In this document: positions 55,572 to 64,000 of the stretch, one piece after another
Layout of the letters: every line of letters begins with the position of its first letter
Numbering within the stretch: position 1 is the first letter of the stretch
Source: an uncultured Chlorobiaceae bacterium
GTDB lineage: Bacteria; Bacteroidota; Chlorobiia; Chlorobiales; Chlorobiaceae
Length of the DNA stretch: 64,000 nt
Direction: 5' to 3'
Assembly: GCA_903824045.1 (NCBI GenBank)
Contig: CAIJVD010000010.1
Coordinates: forward strand, 1 to 64,000
Translations under genes and position numbers: made by a program
The notes under the pieces: model-generated
Told to the model about the DNA's origin: nothing
The model's input: the letters and a program-made list of their open reading frames with translations, nothing else
The model's database searches: none

Positions 55572-55919
55572 ATGACTCTCACCGAATTCATAGGCGGCAT
55601 ACTTGATAGCGCTGAAAAACATCACGGAGTCAGTCCCATGATTTTTGGGGTTCTCTATTTCGGAAGCATCCCCTTTCTCATGATCTCTCTTGCCTGGCTG
55701 GTAAAAAACCTTCGCCTGAAAAAGCCTGCCATTCTGCCTGGTGCGCTCTCGGCGCTCTTTTTTATCGCCTCTTATCTCTACCTCATCATTGCAGGCAAAA
55801 ACATCCCGACGGAAATCTATTTGCTTATAGGGTTGGTTTTTACGGGAGGAGTTACATCCACCGTCATCACTGCGCGGCACAGGATTGGTGAAAGAAAGAA
55901 TAATCCCGGAGAGCGGTAA
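55572..55919 (+). CDS. Small integral membrane protein, uncharacterised
   Basis: A 115-residue protein with about three transmembrane helices (MIFGVLYFGSIPFLMISLAWLV, PAILPGALSALFFIASYLYLIIAG, IYLLIGLVFTGGVTSTVIT) and a charged C-terminus. No family recognised. It is convergent with the hybrid kinase gene (113 bp). Its only neighbours are the sigma-like gene, divergent, and the kinase, so no functional context is offered. Confidence 0.75.
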   Translation: MTLTEFIGGILDSAEKHHGVSPMIFGVLYFGSIPFLMISLAWLVKNLRLKKPAILPGALSALFFIASYLYLIIAGKNIPTEIYLLIGLVFTGGVTSTVITARHRIGERKNNPGER

Positions 55920-56032
55920 GGGCAGCAACGGCCAGCCGAACTCCTCTGCCAAAAGCGCGGGGCATGATCACCCGCGAATCCGCCGAAAAGGCCGGACGGA
56001 GCTCCTGCCCTGAGGTTTGCCAAAAAAGCGGG

Positions 56033-58120
56033 CTATACGAAAGCGGGTTTGAGCAGTTCATGAACTTTTTTCAGCAGTACGTTTATTGAAAACGGCTTGC
56101 TGATAAAAGCGATACCATCCTCAAGCACTCCGTGCCTGGCAATGATATCAGTGGTGTAGCCTGACATGAAAAGGGTTTTAAGGCCATGGCGGCGGGCCTG
56201 CAGTTTCCGGGAGAGCTCTACGCCATTCATTTCAGGCATGATAACATCCGTCACGAGCAGATGAATCTCCCCATCGTATGCATCCGAAATGCGAATCGCC
56301 TCTCCGGGCGTTAAGGCCGAAAGGATAGCATACTCGCTGTTCTGCAGCATCATCCTGCAAAGATTAAGGATATCCGGTTCATCCTCGACAAGCATGATCG
56401 TCTCCTTGCCATGGCTCTTTGAAGGAAGGGGATTATCCGGATTGTCGGGATCGGCATACCCTCTCTGAAGGGGCAGATAAATAGTGAAGGTCGAGCCCTT
56501 GCCGAGCTCACTTCGGCAGTCAATGACGGCATTGTTCTGCTTGACGATTCCATAGACCGTCGAAAGCCCCATCCCCGTGCCTCTACCCTCTTCTTTTGTG
56601 GTAAAGAATGGCTCGAAAATATGCGGGAGGTTCTTTTTTTCTATACCACAACCATTATCACTGACCGCAAGCGAAACATAGCTTCCCGGCTCCTTGCAAG
56701 GGTGTCCCGATGCCGATGCCGCGCTGTCGACAAAGATTATCCCCGTTTCAATCGTAATAACCCCGTGACCGGTTATGGCATCACGGGCGTTGACACAGAG
56801 ATTGCCAAGAACAAGATCCATCTGCGCCGGGTCGATTTTGACAAGCGTGCGCCCGGAAGCCGGAATCCAGACAAGGGAGATATCCTCCCCGATCAGACGC
56901 CTCATCATGGAGAGCATCTTTTCGAGCATCGTATTCAGATCGATAACGATCGGCAAGACGGATACCTTGCGTGAAAAAGCAAGAAGCTGACGGGTCAGCT
57001 CGGCAGAGTGCTCTGTTGCCTTGAGAATATCCTTCAGGTTGTTTTTGAGCGGCTCATCAAGGGAATAACGATTCAGGGCAATCTCAACATTACCGAGAAT
57101 GACGCCCAGCATGTTGTTGAAATCATGTGCGACTCCGCCTGCAAGCTGCCCGATCAACTCCATCTTCTGTGCCTGCAAAAGCGACTCCTGAAGATGACGC
57201 TCCGACTCTTCGGCGCGCTTGCGGGCAACGATATCCCAGGCCAGATCGGCAAGGGCACCAACCAGATTGACATCACCCTCACTATAATCCCATGGCTTGT
57301 CGGCAACTCCAAAAATAGCAGCCACCCTGGTACTGCGAATCAGGGGTACAACGAGCGTACGGCTGATTTTTGGATGATCATCCGGCAGTTTCCGGAAGTT
57401 CGGAGAGTTCCGGCAATCGTTGTGCAGTACAGCCTTCCTCTCCTTGACGGCTTCATCCCATATCCATGCCTCGGCAAAGGATGTATGCATCATTGATCCA
57501 AAATGTTTCGTCAGATTATGATGCATGCTGCTCGAATTAACTTGAAAGGAGGGTGCCTCCTCATCGGCATCAATAAACTGGCAAAAGCTTATCGTACTGC
57601 CGGTCAGGCGCTCGGCCTCATCAAGTGTCGCACGCAGCAGCTCTTCAACCGTTGCAGCGTCAGCCATCTCGTTGAGGCGGATACGAAAGGCCATGAGATC
57701 CTCGAGCTGCTTGCGCTCCGTAATATCCACACTGAAAGCCACGACAAACGGATTGCCGTCGATAATTATCCTCCGCCCCGTAATCATGCGCCATTGAAAC
57801 TCAGGGCCTCCTTTAATCAGAACCCGCCCTTCGGCAGACACCTCTACCCCGTATTTCAGAACATTCGATATTTTTTCGAAGGCAAGCGGCCTGTCATCGG
57901 GATGAAAAACCCCCAAGGCATCGATTCCCTTCATTTCGCTTTCGGGCTTGCCGAGAAGCTCATCTCGATGAAAAGCATTCCAGCTGACAAGCCGGCCGTT
58001 GGCATCGTTAACGGTAAAAGCCCCGGGGAAGCTCTCGATCAGTGCATTATTGAAAGCTTCGTGCCTGCACCCATAATCGGTTCCAGACTCTTCCGGTTTA
58101 CAACTCTTATCTCTTTCCAT
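56033..58120 (-). CDS. Hybrid sensor histidine kinase (PAS-GAF-HisKA-HATPase-REC)
   Basis: A 695-residue cytoplasmic-looking sensor, taking the ATG at 58120 (MERDKSCKPEESG). Order: PAS domain (residues ~25-150, SFPGAFTVNDANGRLVSWN), a GAF domain (VEELLRATLDEAERLTGSTISFCQF), H-box GGVAHDFNNMLGVILGN with the phospho-His, N-box LGNLCVNARDAI, DNGCGIEKKNLPHIFEPFFTTK and GTGMGLSTVYGIVKQ, then a C-terminal receiver with phospho-acceptor Asp in LLVTDVIMPEMNG. No transmembrane helix is evident. No response-regulator gene lies next to it, so the output partner is unknown. Confidence 0.94.
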   Translation of the reverse strand: MERDKSCKPEESGTDYGCRHEAFNNALIESFPGAFTVNDANGRLVSWNAFHRDELLGKPESEMKGIDALGVFHPDDRPLAFEKISNVLKYGVEVSAEGRVLIKGGPEFQWRMITGRRIIIDGNPFVVAFSVDITERKQLEDLMAFRIRLNEMADAATVEELLRATLDEAERLTGSTISFCQFIDADEEAPSFQVNSSSMHHNLTKHFGSMMHTSFAEAWIWDEAVKERKAVLHNDCRNSPNFRKLPDDHPKISRTLVVPLIRSTRVAAIFGVADKPWDYSEGDVNLVGALADLAWDIVARKRAEESERHLQESLLQAQKMELIGQLAGGVAHDFNNMLGVILGNVEIALNRYSLDEPLKNNLKDILKATEHSAELTRQLLAFSRKVSVLPIVIDLNTMLEKMLSMMRRLIGEDISLVWIPASGRTLVKIDPAQMDLVLGNLCVNARDAITGHGVITIETGIIFVDSAASASGHPCKEPGSYVSLAVSDNGCGIEKKNLPHIFEPFFTTKEEGRGTGMGLSTVYGIVKQNNAVIDCRSELGKGSTFTIYLPLQRGYADPDNPDNPLPSKSHGKETIMLVEDEPDILNLCRMMLQNSEYAILSALTPGEAIRISDAYDGEIHLLVTDVIMPEMNGVELSRKLQARRHGLKTLFMSGYTTDIIARHGVLEDGIAFISKPFSINVLLKKVHELLKPAFV

Positions 58121-58660
58121 AGTATTGGGGTTCTCATCCTGCAACGTCCTGAACGGGACGACAATGACCAATCGGCAAACCACAGGCAACTACGGAAGCT
58201 TAGCCGACAGAGCCCATGTGCCGCAAAGAAGATGCAGGCAAATCATGAAAATAGTAATGGCAATGACCCATGTAATTCCTTTGCGTGAAGGTGGTAGCCT
58301 TCATACGATAGATCCTGGACAACAACAAACCTGACGATGACATTCGGCAGGAAACAGGGCACTCCGCAACAATGAGGGGGGGAAGGAAGAAATACACCTG
58401 TAAATCATCGAAAGCTAATAACCCTCAACGAAAATATAAATAATATAATAATCAGCGCGCATTTTCTTGAGAGTCGTTCAGCATCAGAGAGGCATGCAGG
58501 AAAGAGTTCTTCAACACCCCTTCCCGACATCGCTCGCCAGCGTCGCAGGAAGAAAATGGCGCTCTTCCCTCGAGAGAGCCTCGGCAAGGTTGCAAAATTT
58601 GATTATTATCAGGAAGTTTAGAGGATCAAACACCTTGCATCATAACCCTCACGCCTCTCC
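58121..58660. other. 540-bp intergenic region, no gene seen
   Basis: Divergent spacer between the hybrid kinase and the DUF218 gene. Short ORFs on both strands have no family resemblance. Contains the AT-rich stretch around 58420-58450 that could support promoters. Confidence 0.5.
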
Positions 58661-59251
58661 ATGAAACTCCTGCTCAAGCTGACGCTCTATTTTCTCCTCT
58701 CGACAAGCGTTATATCCGGGCTCTTTTTTTTAAGCCTGGGCTTTCTGGTTTCACTTCACGCAAGCACTCCACAAAAAGCTGATGTCATCATCGTGCTCGG
58801 CGGGGATAACGGCTTGCGGGTTCGAAAAGGGGCGGAGCTCTACAACTCCGGATATGCATCACACATCATCCTGACGGGAATCGATGAGCGGTTCTACAAA
58901 CCTGCCCATCCCAACTGGCGGGAGCGCCGAATGATCGCCTTTGGAGTACCGAAAACCTCGATCAAGGTGGACACCCGTTCAACAACCACCTGGGAGGAGG
59001 CTGTCAATTCATCAGAAACCATGAAGAAAAAAGGGTGGCGCCATGCCATCGTCGTCAGCGACCCTCCGCACATGTTCCGTCTCTACCAGACCTGGAGCAA
59101 GGCCTTCGACGGCTCGGAGCTCTCCTTCATTCTGGTTTCAACAAAGCCTGAATGGTGGCACCCGATCTTCTGGTGGGAAAACAGCAAGAGCTGCCAGTTC
59201 GTTGTAAACGAGGTCAAAAAGAACCTCTTTTACTCTATCATGTACTACTGA
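58661..59251 (+). CDS. DUF218/YdcF-family membrane-anchored protein
   Basis: A 196-residue protein with one N-terminal transmembrane helix (LTLYFLLSTSVISGLFFLSLGFLVSL), then the DUF218 core: ADVIIVLGGDNGLRVRKGAELY, HIILTG, STTTWEEAVNSSETMKKKGW and HAIVVSDPPHMFRLYQTW. This family (YdcF, SanA, ElyC) acts in envelope homeostasis or binds nucleotide-like ligands; the particular role is unknown. Its stop codon overlaps the convergent rmuC stop region by seven bases. Confidence 0.9.
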   Translation: MKLLLKLTLYFLLSTSVISGLFFLSLGFLVSLHASTPQKADVIIVLGGDNGLRVRKGAELYNSGYASHIILTGIDERFYKPAHPNWRERRMIAFGVPKTSIKVDTRSTTTWEEAVNSSETMKKKGWRHAIVVSDPPHMFRLYQTWSKAFDGSELSFILVSTKPEWWHPIFWWENSKSCQFVVNEVKKNLFYSIMYY

Positions 59252-60552
59252 GGCTCCCCATCATCCCCCTCTATTTCGGCCTCTCTGGCAAGATCCGGCG
59301 GAATCTGACGGCTAACTTTTGCTCCGAGCTTTCGAATTTCCTCAACTCTTCCGACAAGGTTCCCTCTCCCCTCCTTCAGTCGTTTCAGAGCCAGATCAAA
59401 TGAGTCCGTCACCCCTGAAAGCCTCTTTCGGGCCTCGCTCATCGCCTCCAGTACAAGAAAGACCTGATCATAGATCCTGCCAGCCTTTTCAGCGATAAGC
59501 TCCGCATTGCGGTTCTCATTGTCACGCCTCCAAATCTGGGCGATGAGCCTGAGGGTGACCATGAGCGTCGTCGGACCACAGAGAACAATATTATTGCCGG
59601 CAAACTCGTAGAGAAGATCGGAATCGGCCTGCAGGACGGCCTGCCAGGCTGGTTCAAGGGGAATGCACATGATAACAAAGTCAAGAGTCCGGTTGCCGCC
59701 AATATCGCTGTACTCTTTGGTCTGTAGCCCTGCAACGTGCCGCCGCACAGAGTTCAGGTGCTCCTTGAGCGCCTGCTGCCGAAGCGCTTCATCCTCCTCT
59801 GAGCTGTAACGCTCATAGGCCGTCAGGGAGACCTTGGAATCGACAATAACCGCCTTGCCGTCAGGGAGCATGACCACGAAATCAGGGCGTTTCAACACGC
59901 CACCCTCCTGGCGAAAGCTCTCCTGGGCAATATAGTCCCGACCCTTTTCGAGACCGGAAACCTCAAAGATCCTCTCAATGATCATCTCGCCCCAATCCCC
60001 CTGCTTTTTCGAATCGCCCTTGATAGCCCTGGCAAGCAGGTTTGCCTCATCGCTCACTCTGCCACTCAGCGCATGCAGCTGCCGCACCTGCTCGATAAGG
60101 CGCCCGGACAACTCGGTATCGCTCAGATGCACCTCTTCGACCCTTTTGCGGAAAGCCTCGAGCTGTTCACGAAGCGGTTGCAGGACACCCTCCATACGCT
60201 CACGATTCTCCTGGCCGATCGTCCGCCCGCGCTCTTCGAAAATGCGGTTGGAGAGGTTTTCGAACTCGGTTTTCATGCGTAACTCCGACTCCTTCTCAAG
60301 CGCTGTTTTTTCGGCAGCAATGCGCCGCTCACTCTCAAGTTCGGTCTCAATGCGGGCGTAACGCAGCTTGAGAGCGTCGAGTTCGGTGGTTTTTGATTCA
60401 AGCGTCGCCAACACCGGGCGCGAGCTCTCTTCAACAGCTCGAAGCCGCATCAGTTCCTCCCGCTGTGGAGCATCACGAACAATGCGGAATGCCACAAAAG
60501 CGAGCGTGAGAAGAAAAAGGAGCAGTATCAATACAACAGAGATGTCAAGCAT
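59245..60552 (-). CDS. rmuC: RmuC-family DNA recombination protein
   Basis: A 435-residue protein: N-terminal membrane anchor (SVVLILLLFLLTLAFVAFRIV), a long coiled coil (~30-190), and the RmuC nuclease-like domain (QGDWGEMIIERIFEVSGLEKGRDYI, RPDFVVMLPDGKAVIVDSKVSLTAYERY, LDFVIMCIPLEPAWQAVL). RmuC restricts DNA inversions at short repeats in E. coli. The layout is standard. It is convergent and overlapping by seven bases with the DUF218 gene. Confidence 0.94.
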   Translation of the reverse strand: MLDISVVLILLLFLLTLAFVAFRIVRDAPQREELMRLRAVEESSRPVLATLESKTTELDALKLRYARIETELESERRIAAEKTALEKESELRMKTEFENLSNRIFEERGRTIGQENRERMEGVLQPLREQLEAFRKRVEEVHLSDTELSGRLIEQVRQLHALSGRVSDEANLLARAIKGDSKKQGDWGEMIIERIFEVSGLEKGRDYIAQESFRQEGGVLKRPDFVVMLPDGKAVIVDSKVSLTAYERYSSEEDEALRQQALKEHLNSVRRHVAGLQTKEYSDIGGNRTLDFVIMCIPLEPAWQAVLQADSDLLYEFAGNNIVLCGPTTLMVTLRLIAQIWRRDNENRNAELIAEKAGRIYDQVFLVLEAMSEARKRLSGVTDSFDLALKRLKEGRGNLVGRVEEIRKLGAKVSRQIPPDLAREAEIEGDDGEPQ

Positions 60553-60796
60553 TGGCAGATAGATGTTTCAGGATGAGGGTGTGGATCCCCTGGAGCGGGG
60601 TGAGCCCTTGTAGGAAAAGCACTTCTCGTGCCCTTTGGTCAATATAAGAAAAAGCCGCAGGATGGCCGACAAGCGTGCCAACTGGCGAAGAAAATGCAAT
60701 ACCAGCTCCCAGCCTCATATGGAGAGAGGCAATTTACGCCCACCCCCGTTTGCAATACCACAAGTTTTTCTTACCTTAACACTTCCCGAACAAAAG

Positions 60797-60870
60797 GGCG
60801 AAGTGGCCGAGTGGTTAGGCAGAGGTCTGCAAAACCTTGTACAGCGGTTCGAGTCCGCTCTTCGCCTCCA
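60797..60870 (+). tRNA. tRNA-Cys (anticodon GCA), CCA encoded
   Basis: Cloverleaf by eye: acceptor GGCGAAG/CTTCGCC, D stem GCC/GGC, anticodon stem GAGGT/ACCTT around loop CTGCAAA (anticodon GCA at 60829-60831), T arm AGCGG-TTCGAGT-CCGCT. The discriminator is T (U73), the cysteine identity base, followed by encoded CCA (60868-60870). A hairpin terminator follows five bases later. Confidence 0.96.
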
Positions 60871-60874
60871 TACA

Positions 60875-60913
60875 ACGACAAAAGCCTGCGCACTGCAGGC
60901 TTTTGTCGTTTCT
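60875..60913. terminator. Terminator after tRNA-Cys
   Basis: Perfect 15-bp stem ACGACAAAAGCCTGC/GCAGGCTTTTGTCGT with a 5-nt loop. It also sits just past the minus-strand KdnA-like stop codon, so may serve both. Confidence 0.88.
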
Positions 60914-60932
60914 ACCGTTACTGGCTACCAGC

Positions 60933-62090
60933 TCAACCGATCTTTTTTGATCCGGAGATGATGGCCTGGACAAGCTTGTCGATCGTAGCATCGTCGATAA
61001 GCACAGGAATGTTGAGGCAGACGCTGCTGCGAAGCAGTGCTCCGGTTTTCGGCCAAAGCGCCTCGAGATCGGCATTGCTATAGCGATCGTACTCGCCGAG
61101 CAGGTGACCCCAAACTCCGGCAAAGTGCCAGTCAAGCGCCTCAGGAAGAATTTTGGTACCGAATCCGTGCTCCATCAGGTGCGCCTCAAACTGGAGCGCA
61201 GCATCATGATCCCTGACCTTGAAGATGAGCGTGTCACCCTGTGAGCCAGCCTCGTCGCTGAATGGCCTCAGCGTAATGTTGTCGAGATGGCGGATCCCCT
61301 CCTTGATTTTGCGCTTGTTCTCCTTCGACTTCGAAAGAATCATCTCGATCTTGGCGAGCTGGGCAAGACCGATAGCCGCAGTAACCTCACTGAGGCGCAG
61401 ATTGAGCCCCTTTGCGCGGCGGGGATCCTTGCCTCTTGGCAGACCGGGAAGGTGCATGTGCCCATGGTCGGAGAACTCGGCTGCGCGGTCGTAGATCTCC
61501 TTGTCGTTGGTGACAATGATGCCGCCCTCGCCGGTGTGAAGGGTCTTGCCTGCGTCAAACGAGAAAGAGCCGACGCTGCCGAAGGTACCGAGCTTGCGTC
61601 CCTTGTAGGATGCGCCGAGCGCCTGTGCAGCATCCTCGATCAACAGAAGATTGTGCTTCTTGCAGATAGCTGCAATTTCATCCATCTTCGGCGGTGCCCA
61701 CATGGGAATCGCCACGACGGCTTTCGTTGCCGGGGTGATTGCCTTTTCAACCTCTGCCGGGTCGAGATGGTAGGTTTCGTCAAGCTCAACCGGAACAGGC
61801 ACTGCGCCGAGCGCGCTGATGGCCTCTATCGGTGCGATGAATGTCCATGCAGTGGTGATGACCTCGTCTCCGGGCTCGATGCCCGCTCCGGCAAGCGCGC
61901 AGTGAATTGCCGCCGTTCCGGAAGAGACTGCATGGGCATACTTTACGCCCATATAGGCCGCAAATTTCTCCTCAAACTCCCGTGCCTTGTAGTTGCCGCC
62001 GCCGTAGCGGTAGAGGTTGACCTTCTCCTTGCTGAAAAGCTCCTGGATTTCGGCCAGCTCCTCACGGCCGATTAGTTCTGCACCAGCCAT
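60933..62090 (-). CDS. DegT/DnrJ/EryC1-family PLP aminotransferase, KdnA-like
   Basis: A 385-residue sugar aminotransferase. PLP lysine is Lys182 in FDAGKTLHTGEGG; other family motifs are SSGTAAIHCALAGAGIEPGDEVI, EDAAQALGASYKG and EFSDHGHMHLPG (~206-215) with GLNLRLSEVTAAIGLAQLAKIE. The DHGH segment and the overall pattern resemble KdnA of Shewanella, the transaminase that places an amino group at C8 of oxidised Kdo. It follows the iron-type dehydrogenase by 16 bp, just as kdnA pairs with kdnB. A more generic nucleotide-sugar aminotransferase role is the alternative. Confidence 0.88.
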   Translation of the reverse strand: MAGAELIGREELAEIQELFSKEKVNLYRYGGGNYKAREFEEKFAAYMGVKYAHAVSSGTAAIHCALAGAGIEPGDEVITTAWTFIAPIEAISALGAVPVPVELDETYHLDPAEVEKAITPATKAVVAIPMWAPPKMDEIAAICKKHNLLLIEDAAQALGASYKGRKLGTFGSVGSFSFDAGKTLHTGEGGIIVTNDKEIYDRAAEFSDHGHMHLPGLPRGKDPRRAKGLNLRLSEVTAAIGLAQLAKIEMILSKSKENKRKIKEGIRHLDNITLRPFSDEAGSQGDTLIFKVRDHDAALQFEAHLMEHGFGTKILPEALDWHFAGVWGHLLGEYDRYSNADLEALWPKTGALLRSSVCLNIPVLIDDATIDKLVQAIISGSKKIG

Positions 62091-62106
62091 ACTTCGCTCT
62101 GCTCCT

Positions 62107-63237
62107 TTAGGTTAATTGATTGACAACGGCTCTTGCCGATTCTTCTGTAAATTCGACGGGGTTGCCCGAAAACGATCCTTTCAGGGCCTCCGATGCATTT
62201 CGCGCAAACTCATTGGCATTGCCCTTGCCGTAACCGTATGGGACAAGCGTTGGAATGTTGAGCTGACCATAGAGATCATCCATCTGGGCGAGCAGCTCAG
62301 CGGTAACCTCCTTCGGAGATGCTGACGTGCGCATCGGGTTAAGCAGCGCATACTTTTCGTAGCCGTGCTCATGGTTGTATCGCATGACCTCCTTGAGGAA
62401 TATCGCTCCTGCCAGCCCGTGCGGCACACGATGCTTGACTCCGAGGTAGTAGGCGAAACCGTTGGTCGGGCCGTCGCCTGCGTTCATGAGAGCAGCCGTT
62501 CCGCAGACACTGCCGATAGCCAGATCGAGGCGAGACTCAGCCCTGTCGAGCTGACCCTGCTGAAGGGCATAGAAGGTACGCTGGAATCCCTCGACGGAAA
62601 AGATCCTGCTGAGAGGGGTATGCTTGATGGAGCCGAAGCTGTCGACGCAGTGCACAAGACTGTCCATGGCCGAAGCAATAACGCTCTCCATCGGGGCGGT
62701 CATGGAGAGATTGGGGTCTATGACCGCTTTTTTCGGGAAGTTCTTGCGGCTGTTGATGCCGAGCTTGCGACCCTCGGCCTCGTCGATAAAGACCGCATTG
62801 AAGCTCACCTCTGCCCCGCTGCCGAGCAGTGAAGGGACGGTGACAAGCGGGAGCGGATCGTTCACGCCCTGGGGGAACCCCTTGAGCGAAAGGGCCGGAA
62901 CTTCGTTGGTCAAAAGCAGAGCGACCCCTTTGCCAAGATCAAGCGTGCTGCCGCCGCCGATGGCGATGACCCCGTCCGGCATGTTGCTGCGGAAGAACTG
63001 TGCGACACTCTCCAGATGGGCGTAGGTCGGCTCCCCCTTGAACTCGTTGCTATAGACCACGGCGCCGGGGTATCCGGCAGTCAGCCTTCCGAGAACATCC
63101 TGAAAATAGAGGTTGCCTGCAAGATTTGCATCGTAGATGATCCCCGGCTTTTTCACCGAAAGCTGGGCAAGATGATCAGTGATCTTCAGGGCTTCATTGA
63201 CACCGATGACAAGATCGGTGGAGAGAAAAAAATTCAT
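62107..63237 (-). CDS. Iron-type alcohol dehydrogenase, KdnB-like
   Basis: A 376-residue group III dehydrogenase. NAD-loop GGGSTLDLGKGVALLLTN, TVPSLLGSGAEVSFNAV, GRKLGINSRKNFPKKAVIDPNL, and metal-site segments MDSLVHCVDSF (Asp192, His196) and GVKHRVPHG (His273). The third ligand, normally His 14 residues before PHG, is Asn259. KdnB is an 8-oxidase of Kdo; the similarity in motifs and its position 16 bp before the KdnA-like gene suggest the same step. The Asn makes metal content uncertain. It starts 12 bp after the cytidylyltransferase gene. Confidence 0.85.
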   Translation of the reverse strand: MNFFLSTDLVIGVNEALKITDHLAQLSVKKPGIIYDANLAGNLYFQDVLGRLTAGYPGAVVYSNEFKGEPTYAHLESVAQFFRSNMPDGVIAIGGGSTLDLGKGVALLLTNEVPALSLKGFPQGVNDPLPLVTVPSLLGSGAEVSFNAVFIDEAEGRKLGINSRKNFPKKAVIDPNLSMTAPMESVIASAMDSLVHCVDSFGSIKHTPLSRIFSVEGFQRTFYALQQGQLDRAESRLDLAIGSVCGTAALMNAGDGPTNGFAYYLGVKHRVPHGLAGAIFLKEVMRYNHEHGYEKYALLNPMRTSASPKEVTAELLAQMDDLYGQLNIPTLVPYGYGKGNANEFARNASEALKGSFSGNPVEFTEESARAVVNQLT

Positions 63238-63249
63238 ACAGAGGGTGAT

Positions 63250-63963
63250 CTAAGGGTTCGGTTGGTCGGCATCCTGGCCTGCCAGGTTTTTTCTGTTAAA
63301 ATAATACTCAATTAAATCTATTTCTTCGATAGTATCAATCTCCCATGTCTGCCAGAACTCCATTTCGTATGCCGAAAGCTTCTCGCCAATCCTGTTGGCG
63401 AAGCGGCGGAGAGTTTCAGGGGTAAAGATATAGATCGAGCCGTTTTCGATGAACTGCACCGGACGGTCCTGGCGCATCCCCCGGTTCAGGTAGTCGAAGT
63501 TGAGGCTGCTCCACCGTCCATCTTTCGTCTCCCAGATGGTCAGGTCATCGGCTTTGGTGACAGAGATCAGGGAGTCCGCCGCTTCACGGCGGAACACTGC
63601 CAGCGCCCCGTCGATATCGCCGGGCTTGCGAAGGGGCGAGGTGGCCTGCAGAAAAACAATTGTTCCGACCTTCTGGCCGTGAAGGCTCTCGATTGTCTCG
63701 ACGGCGTGCAGAACGGCCGACTCGGAGGTCGCCTTGTCACCCGAAATCTCTGCCGGGCGCTCAATCACTTCAGCCCCGAATCGCAATGCTACATCGGCAA
63801 TCGCCAAGTCATCGGTTGTTACGAAAACACGATCGATACCCTTTGAGGCCAGCGCCTGCAATATTGTCCAGGCAAGCAGCGGCTTGCCTGCAATGGGATA
63901 GATATTCTTGTTTTTAAGGCCCTTGGAACCCCCTCTTGCGGGAATGACAGCAACGGTAAGCAT
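63250..63963 (-). CDS. NeuA/PseF-like CMP-sugar (acylneuraminate) cytidylyltransferase
   Basis: A 237-residue nucleotidyltransferase that activates a nonulosonic or ulosonic acid with [34 protein letters not shown] (CTP loop with the R-G-G-S-K signature), [53 protein letters not shown], and a C-terminal [14 protein letters not shown]. It is NeuA/PseF-like in these motifs, not KdsB-like. It is the first visible gene of the NeuA-KdnB-KdnA run and lies near the right edge; any gene upstream is outside the window. Confidence 0.92.
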   Translation of the reverse strand: MLTVAVIPARGGSKGLKNKNIYPIAGKPLLAWTILQALASKGIDRVFVTTDDLAIADVALRFGAEVIERPAEISGDKATSESAVLHAVETIESLHGQKVGTIVFLQATSPLRKPGDIDGALAVFRREAADSLISVTKADDLTIWETKDGRWSSLNFDYLNRGMRQDRPVQFIENGSIYIFTPETLRRFANRIGEKLSAYEMEFWQTWEIDTIEEIDLIEYYFNRKNLAGQDADQPNP

Positions 63964-64000
63964 TTACACAGGTAAGCGTTAGGTTAATTGTTGTTCAGCC

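Noticed and set aside
58405-58664. Short ORFs on both strands before the DUF218 gene
   Set aside because: No family resemblance, overlapping each other, and no ribosome binding sites.
63964-64000. Tail of another minus-strand gene at the right edge
   Set aside because: A short frame ending in TAA (reading AEQQLT then stop) is visible but too short to support a call.

Overview
The window reads as a chromosomal segment of a green sulfur bacterium (Chlorobiaceae). The strongest marker is bciA (16858-17871), a divinyl chlorophyllide 8-vinyl reductase. The mix of neighbours also fits: a short NADP malic enzyme, RecBCD together with SbcCD, PrtD-type secretion genes, a class II aldolase, and weak or absent Shine-Dalgarno sequences at many starts. 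The family-level placement is an inference from protein content; no rRNA gene is present. Almost all genes are intact. I see no prophage, no complete insertion sequence and no CRISPR array.

Layout, left to right. 1-9.5 kb: the 5' end of an Nramp-type transporter, an overlapping recC-recB-recD operon (minus strand) and a PH-domain membrane protein. 10-15 kb: HU, a cold-shock protein, a minus-strand lipoprotein plus small helical protein of unknown function, malic enzyme and a DEAD-box helicase. 15-18 kb (minus): bciA, a strongly divergent ftsZ and a DUF1003 membrane protein in one apparent transcription unit. 18-22 kb (minus): sbcD-sbcC. 22-32.8 kb: zinc alcohol dehydrogenase, a non-canonical Nramp homologue, cupin, argH, tail-specific protease, fructose-bisphosphate aldolase, M20 amidohydrolase and an XRE-S24 regulator with a promoter/inverted repeat. 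33.4-40 kb (minus): a type I secretion operon with two tandem PrtD-like ABC exporters, an HlyD adaptor, a TolC-like protein and a small conserved-looking protein, with no obvious cargo. 40-45.2 kb (minus): a tight five-gene run of 5-formyl-THF cyclo-ligase, ppk, rpiB, CBS protein and glycosyltransferase. 45.4-53.5 kb: FAH-family hydrolase, pyrC, methyltransferase, epimerase, an orphan BMP-type lipoprotein, UPF0149/SEC-C protein, NlpC/P60 hydrolase and an outer-membrane barrel. 53.7-60.6 kb: glycosyltransferase with an undersized ECF-like sigma factor, a small membrane protein, a hybrid histidine kinase, a DUF218 protein and rmuC. 60.8-64 kb: tRNA-Cys, then a three-gene cluster (NeuA-family cytidylyltransferase, iron-type alcohol dehydrogenase, DegT-family aminotransferase) that resembles the KdnB/KdnA route to 8-amino-3,8-dideoxy-octulosonate.

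Three points deserve most attention. The FtsZ homologue has substitutions in nearly every GTP-contact loop, including the tubulin signature and one T7 aspartate, and lies behind a chlorophyll gene. The Kdn-like cluster is paired with a NeuA-type rather than KdsB-type activating enzyme, and its dehydrogenase lacks one expected metal-ligand histidine. The secretion operon carries two complete ABC exporters. All functional statements rest on motif reading and recalled family knowledge; no database search was run.
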